Part shown: in pieces, positions 16,544 to 17,789 of the stretch
Layout: every line of letters starts with the position of its first letter
Position numbering within the stretch: position 1 is the first letter of the stretch
Assembly: GCA_947476855.1 (NCBI GenBank)
Contig: CANJSR010000038.1
Coordinates: forward strand, 1-17,789
From: Acetobacteraceae bacterium
GTDB taxonomy: Bacteria > Pseudomonadota > Alphaproteobacteria > Acetobacterales > Acetobacteraceae
Length of the DNA: 17,789 bases
Direction of reading: 5' to 3'
Position numbers and translations under genes: made by a program
Notes under the pieces: generated by a model
Database searches by the model: none
What the model was told of the DNA's origin: nothing
What the model saw: only the letters and a program-made list of their open reading frames with translations

Positions 16544-16717
16544 ATGGCTTACATCCAGACACGCAGTGAGGTCACCAAGACGCAGAACATGAGCGTCGAA
16601 CTGACCCAGGACGAGCGGTTCGACGACGACGACATGATCGTGACGCGCAGCATGCTGTGGTCAGTGGTCATTGGCGCGCTCTTCTGGCTCGCGGTGTTTG
16701 CTTACTTCTTCGCTTGA
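16544..16717 (+). CDS. Small single-pass membrane protein (57 residues), unrecognised
   Basis: A short frame begins ATG at 16544 with GAAGG ending 9 nt upstream and stops at TGA 16715-16717. The product starts MAYIQTRSEVTKTQNM, has a polar segment with an acidic run (RFDDDD, 26-30), and ends with one hydrophobic helix at about 36-57 (SMLWSVVIGALFWLAVFAYF). That gives a soluble head of about 35 residues and a C-terminal anchor that ends the protein. I do not recognise a family. It lies 41 bp before the degenerate regulator and belongs to the same strand group as fliJ, so a role near the flagellar basal body or as a membrane partner of the regulator is possible but inferred. Good initiation signal, sensible hydrophobicity and position argue that it is real. 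Confidence 0.72.
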   Translation: MAYIQTRSEVTKTQNMSVELTQDERFDDDDMIVTRSMLWSVVIGALFWLAVFAYFFA

Positions 16718-16758
16718 TCCCCTTTCTTACCAGCAACGTCCAGGACACGAGAATTACC

Positions 16759-17559
16759 ATGATGATCGGCACCCGCACCTCCCTCTCCGGCCTTCTGAAC
16801 GCTGGAAACATCTCCTTCCCCCTGAACGCGGGCGTGTCGTCGTTCGACGTCCCGGCGCGGGTCCTGCTGCTGGCCAACGACATGGCGCCGATCGATGGCG
16901 TGCCGTCGCTGCTGGCCGGAACCGAGTGTGAGATCACCCGCGTGGCGTCGGTGCCCGAGGCCCTGGCGCGGATCGAGACCGCCACGTTCGACGCGATCAT
17001 CGTTGATTTCCGCCCCGACCTGGTCGGCTATGACGCCGTCTGCCGGCTGCGGGTGGCCCGGGTCGGCCTGCCGATCCTGTTCGTGTCCGCCCGTTCCTCG
17101 GCCGACGCCCGTGACCGGGCCCTGGCCGTGGGCGCCGATGATGTGGTGGTTCTGCCGCTGAGCCAGGATGGCCTGCTGGCCCGCCTGTGCCGCCTGCCGG
17201 TGGGCCAGGCCGCGGCCGCCCGCACCGTGCTGCAGGTCGGTGCCCTGGAACTGGACCTGACCGCCCGCACAGCCAGCGTCGATGGCGATGCCCTGGCGCT
17301 GACCGCCCGGGAATACGCGGTGCTGGAAATGCTGGTCACCCGCGCTGGCACGCCGGTCGGCAAGGACGCCTTGCAGGCTCGTCTGGCCGAGGTGGATGCC
17401 GGGGCTGGCTGGGCAGAGGCTCTGGTCGCGTCGGTGCGCAAGAAGCTGACGGCGGCTGGCGGCGGTGTGGACATCCGCACGGTGCGTGGCCTGGGCTATG
17501 TAATCGGCGCGCGCAATGGCCTGTCCCTGCGCTGGATGCCGCGGACCCTGGCGGCCTGA
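16759..17559 (+). CDS. CtrA-like/OmpR-type transcriptional regulator with degenerate receiver
   Basis: This 266-residue regulator has a 33-residue N-terminal extension, a receiver-like domain at about 34-148 and a winged-helix domain at about 158-252 (ALTAREYAVLEMLVTRAGTP, ASVRKKLTAAGGG, TVRGLGYVIG). The output domain resembles CtrA (LTxxEYxxLExL, RKKL, TVxGxGYV). In the receiver Asp83 (AIIVDFRPD) and Ser110 remain. The acidic pair is replaced by Ala39-Asn40 (LLLANDM), and the conserved Lys-Pro is replaced (VVLPLSQ). Normal Mg-dependent phosphorylation is therefore unlikely, and it may work constitutively or through protein contacts. The ATG at 16759 is followed at once by another ATG at 16762; the ribosome-binding site is weak (CGAGA). 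It is 24 bp upstream of fliJ, which suggests a role in flagellar gene control. The output class is certain, CtrA kinship is likely, and function is inferred. Confidence 0.88.
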   Translation: MMIGTRTSLSGLLNAGNISFPLNAGVSSFDVPARVLLLANDMAPIDGVPSLLAGTECEITRVASVPEALARIETATFDAIIVDFRPDLVGYDAVCRLRVARVGLPILFVSARSSADARDRALAVGADDVVVLPLSQDGLLARLCRLPVGQAAAARTVLQVGALELDLTARTASVDGDALALTAREYAVLEMLVTRAGTPVGKDALQARLAEVDAGAGWAEALVASVRKKLTAAGGGVDIRTVRGLGYVIGARNGLSLRWMPRTLAA

Positions 17560-17583
17560 TAGCGATCCAGGAGGGACACGAGC

Positions 17584-17789
17584 ATGGAAAAGGGACTCCG
17601 CCTGCTGATCCGCCTGGCGCGCCAGGAAATGGATGAGCGCCGCGTCGAGATGGTGCAGGCCGTCGCGGCCCGCGCCGAGGCCGATGCCGCCCTGGTCACC
17701 CATGCCGAACAGTTTGAGCGGGAATCACAGGCGCCGGCGAATGATCCGGTGGCGCTGATGACCTTTGGCGCCTGGCGCCGCCATGCCCT
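17584..17789 (+). CDS. fliJ: FliJ-like flagellar export protein, N-terminal fragment (cut by window edge)
   Basis: The frame opens with an excellent AGGAGGG ribosome-binding site 8 nt before ATG 17584 and runs off the window after 68 codons. The sequence is highly charged and helical: MEKGLRLLIRLARQEMDERR, followed by RVEMVQAVAARAEADAALV. This is the start of the long antiparallel coiled coil seen in FliJ, and the LIRLARxxxDExR opening is typical of alphaproteobacterial FliJ proteins. FliJ is the central stalk of the flagellar type III export ATPase ring made of FliI and escorts chaperones in the cytoplasm. fliI would be expected beyond the edge or elsewhere. Other coiled-coil proteins could look similar over 68 residues, so the call is good but not final. 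Confidence 0.72.
   Translation, partial: MEKGLRLLIRLARQEMDERRVEMVQAVAARAEADAALVTHAEQFERESQAPANDPVALMTFGAWRRHA

Noticed and set aside
1..17789. CRISPR arrays, tRNA or rRNA genes, insertion sequences, attachment sites
   Set aside because: No regularly spaced repeats, cloverleaf sequences, rRNA-like stretches, transposase motifs or flanking inverted repeats were seen on either strand.

Overview
The window is high-GC DNA with strong codon bias, and long mirror-image open frames lie opposite most genes. Gene families and order suggest an alphaproteobacterium, most likely Rhodospirillales/Acetobacteraceae (a Roseomonas-like environmental bacterium). The grounds are orphan Bug and family-5 solute-binding proteins, chemoreceptors without local che genes, and a CtrA-like winged-helix regulator beside fliJ. 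The taxonomic call is an inference from gene content only.

Left part (1-7.1 kb): a mostly metabolic and accessory stretch. It starts with the N-terminus of a fructose-6-phosphate aldolase/transaldolase gene (minus strand, cut by the window edge), divergent from priA, the replication-restart helicase. An orphan DUF433 antitoxin-like gene, a SnoaL/NTF2-like protein, an orphan Tat-exported family-5 ABC solute-binding protein, a MNT-HEPN toxin-antitoxin pair with an ATGA overlap, and a zinc alcohol dehydrogenase follow. An orphan Bug (TctC-like) binding protein converges on the dehydrogenase across a strong hairpin.

Middle part (8.2-11.6 kb): a sensory locus. A membrane histidine kinase (periplasmic sensor, PAS, HisKA, HATPase) is followed 2 nt later by an OmpR-type response regulator. 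A stand-alone receiver protein is transcribed divergently from the same short control region, so one kinase is flanked by two possible phosphate acceptors. Two chemoreceptor genes come next (12.06-14.08 and 14.42-16.36 kb), each with its own long upstream region and its own terminator hairpin. Their sensor halves are unrelated in appearance, while their cytoplasmic tips are nearly identical.

Right end (16.5-17.8 kb): after a textbook intrinsic terminator there is a compact group of three same-strand genes. These are a 57-residue single-pass membrane protein, a CtrA-like transcription factor whose receiver has lost its acidic pair and its conserved lysine, and the start of a FliJ-like flagellar export protein. 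This group looks like the front of a flagellar operon with a phosphorylation-independent regulator built in, and it is the most interesting part of the window. Overall, the right half reads as a motility and signal-transduction region, and the left half as housekeeping plus accessory genes.
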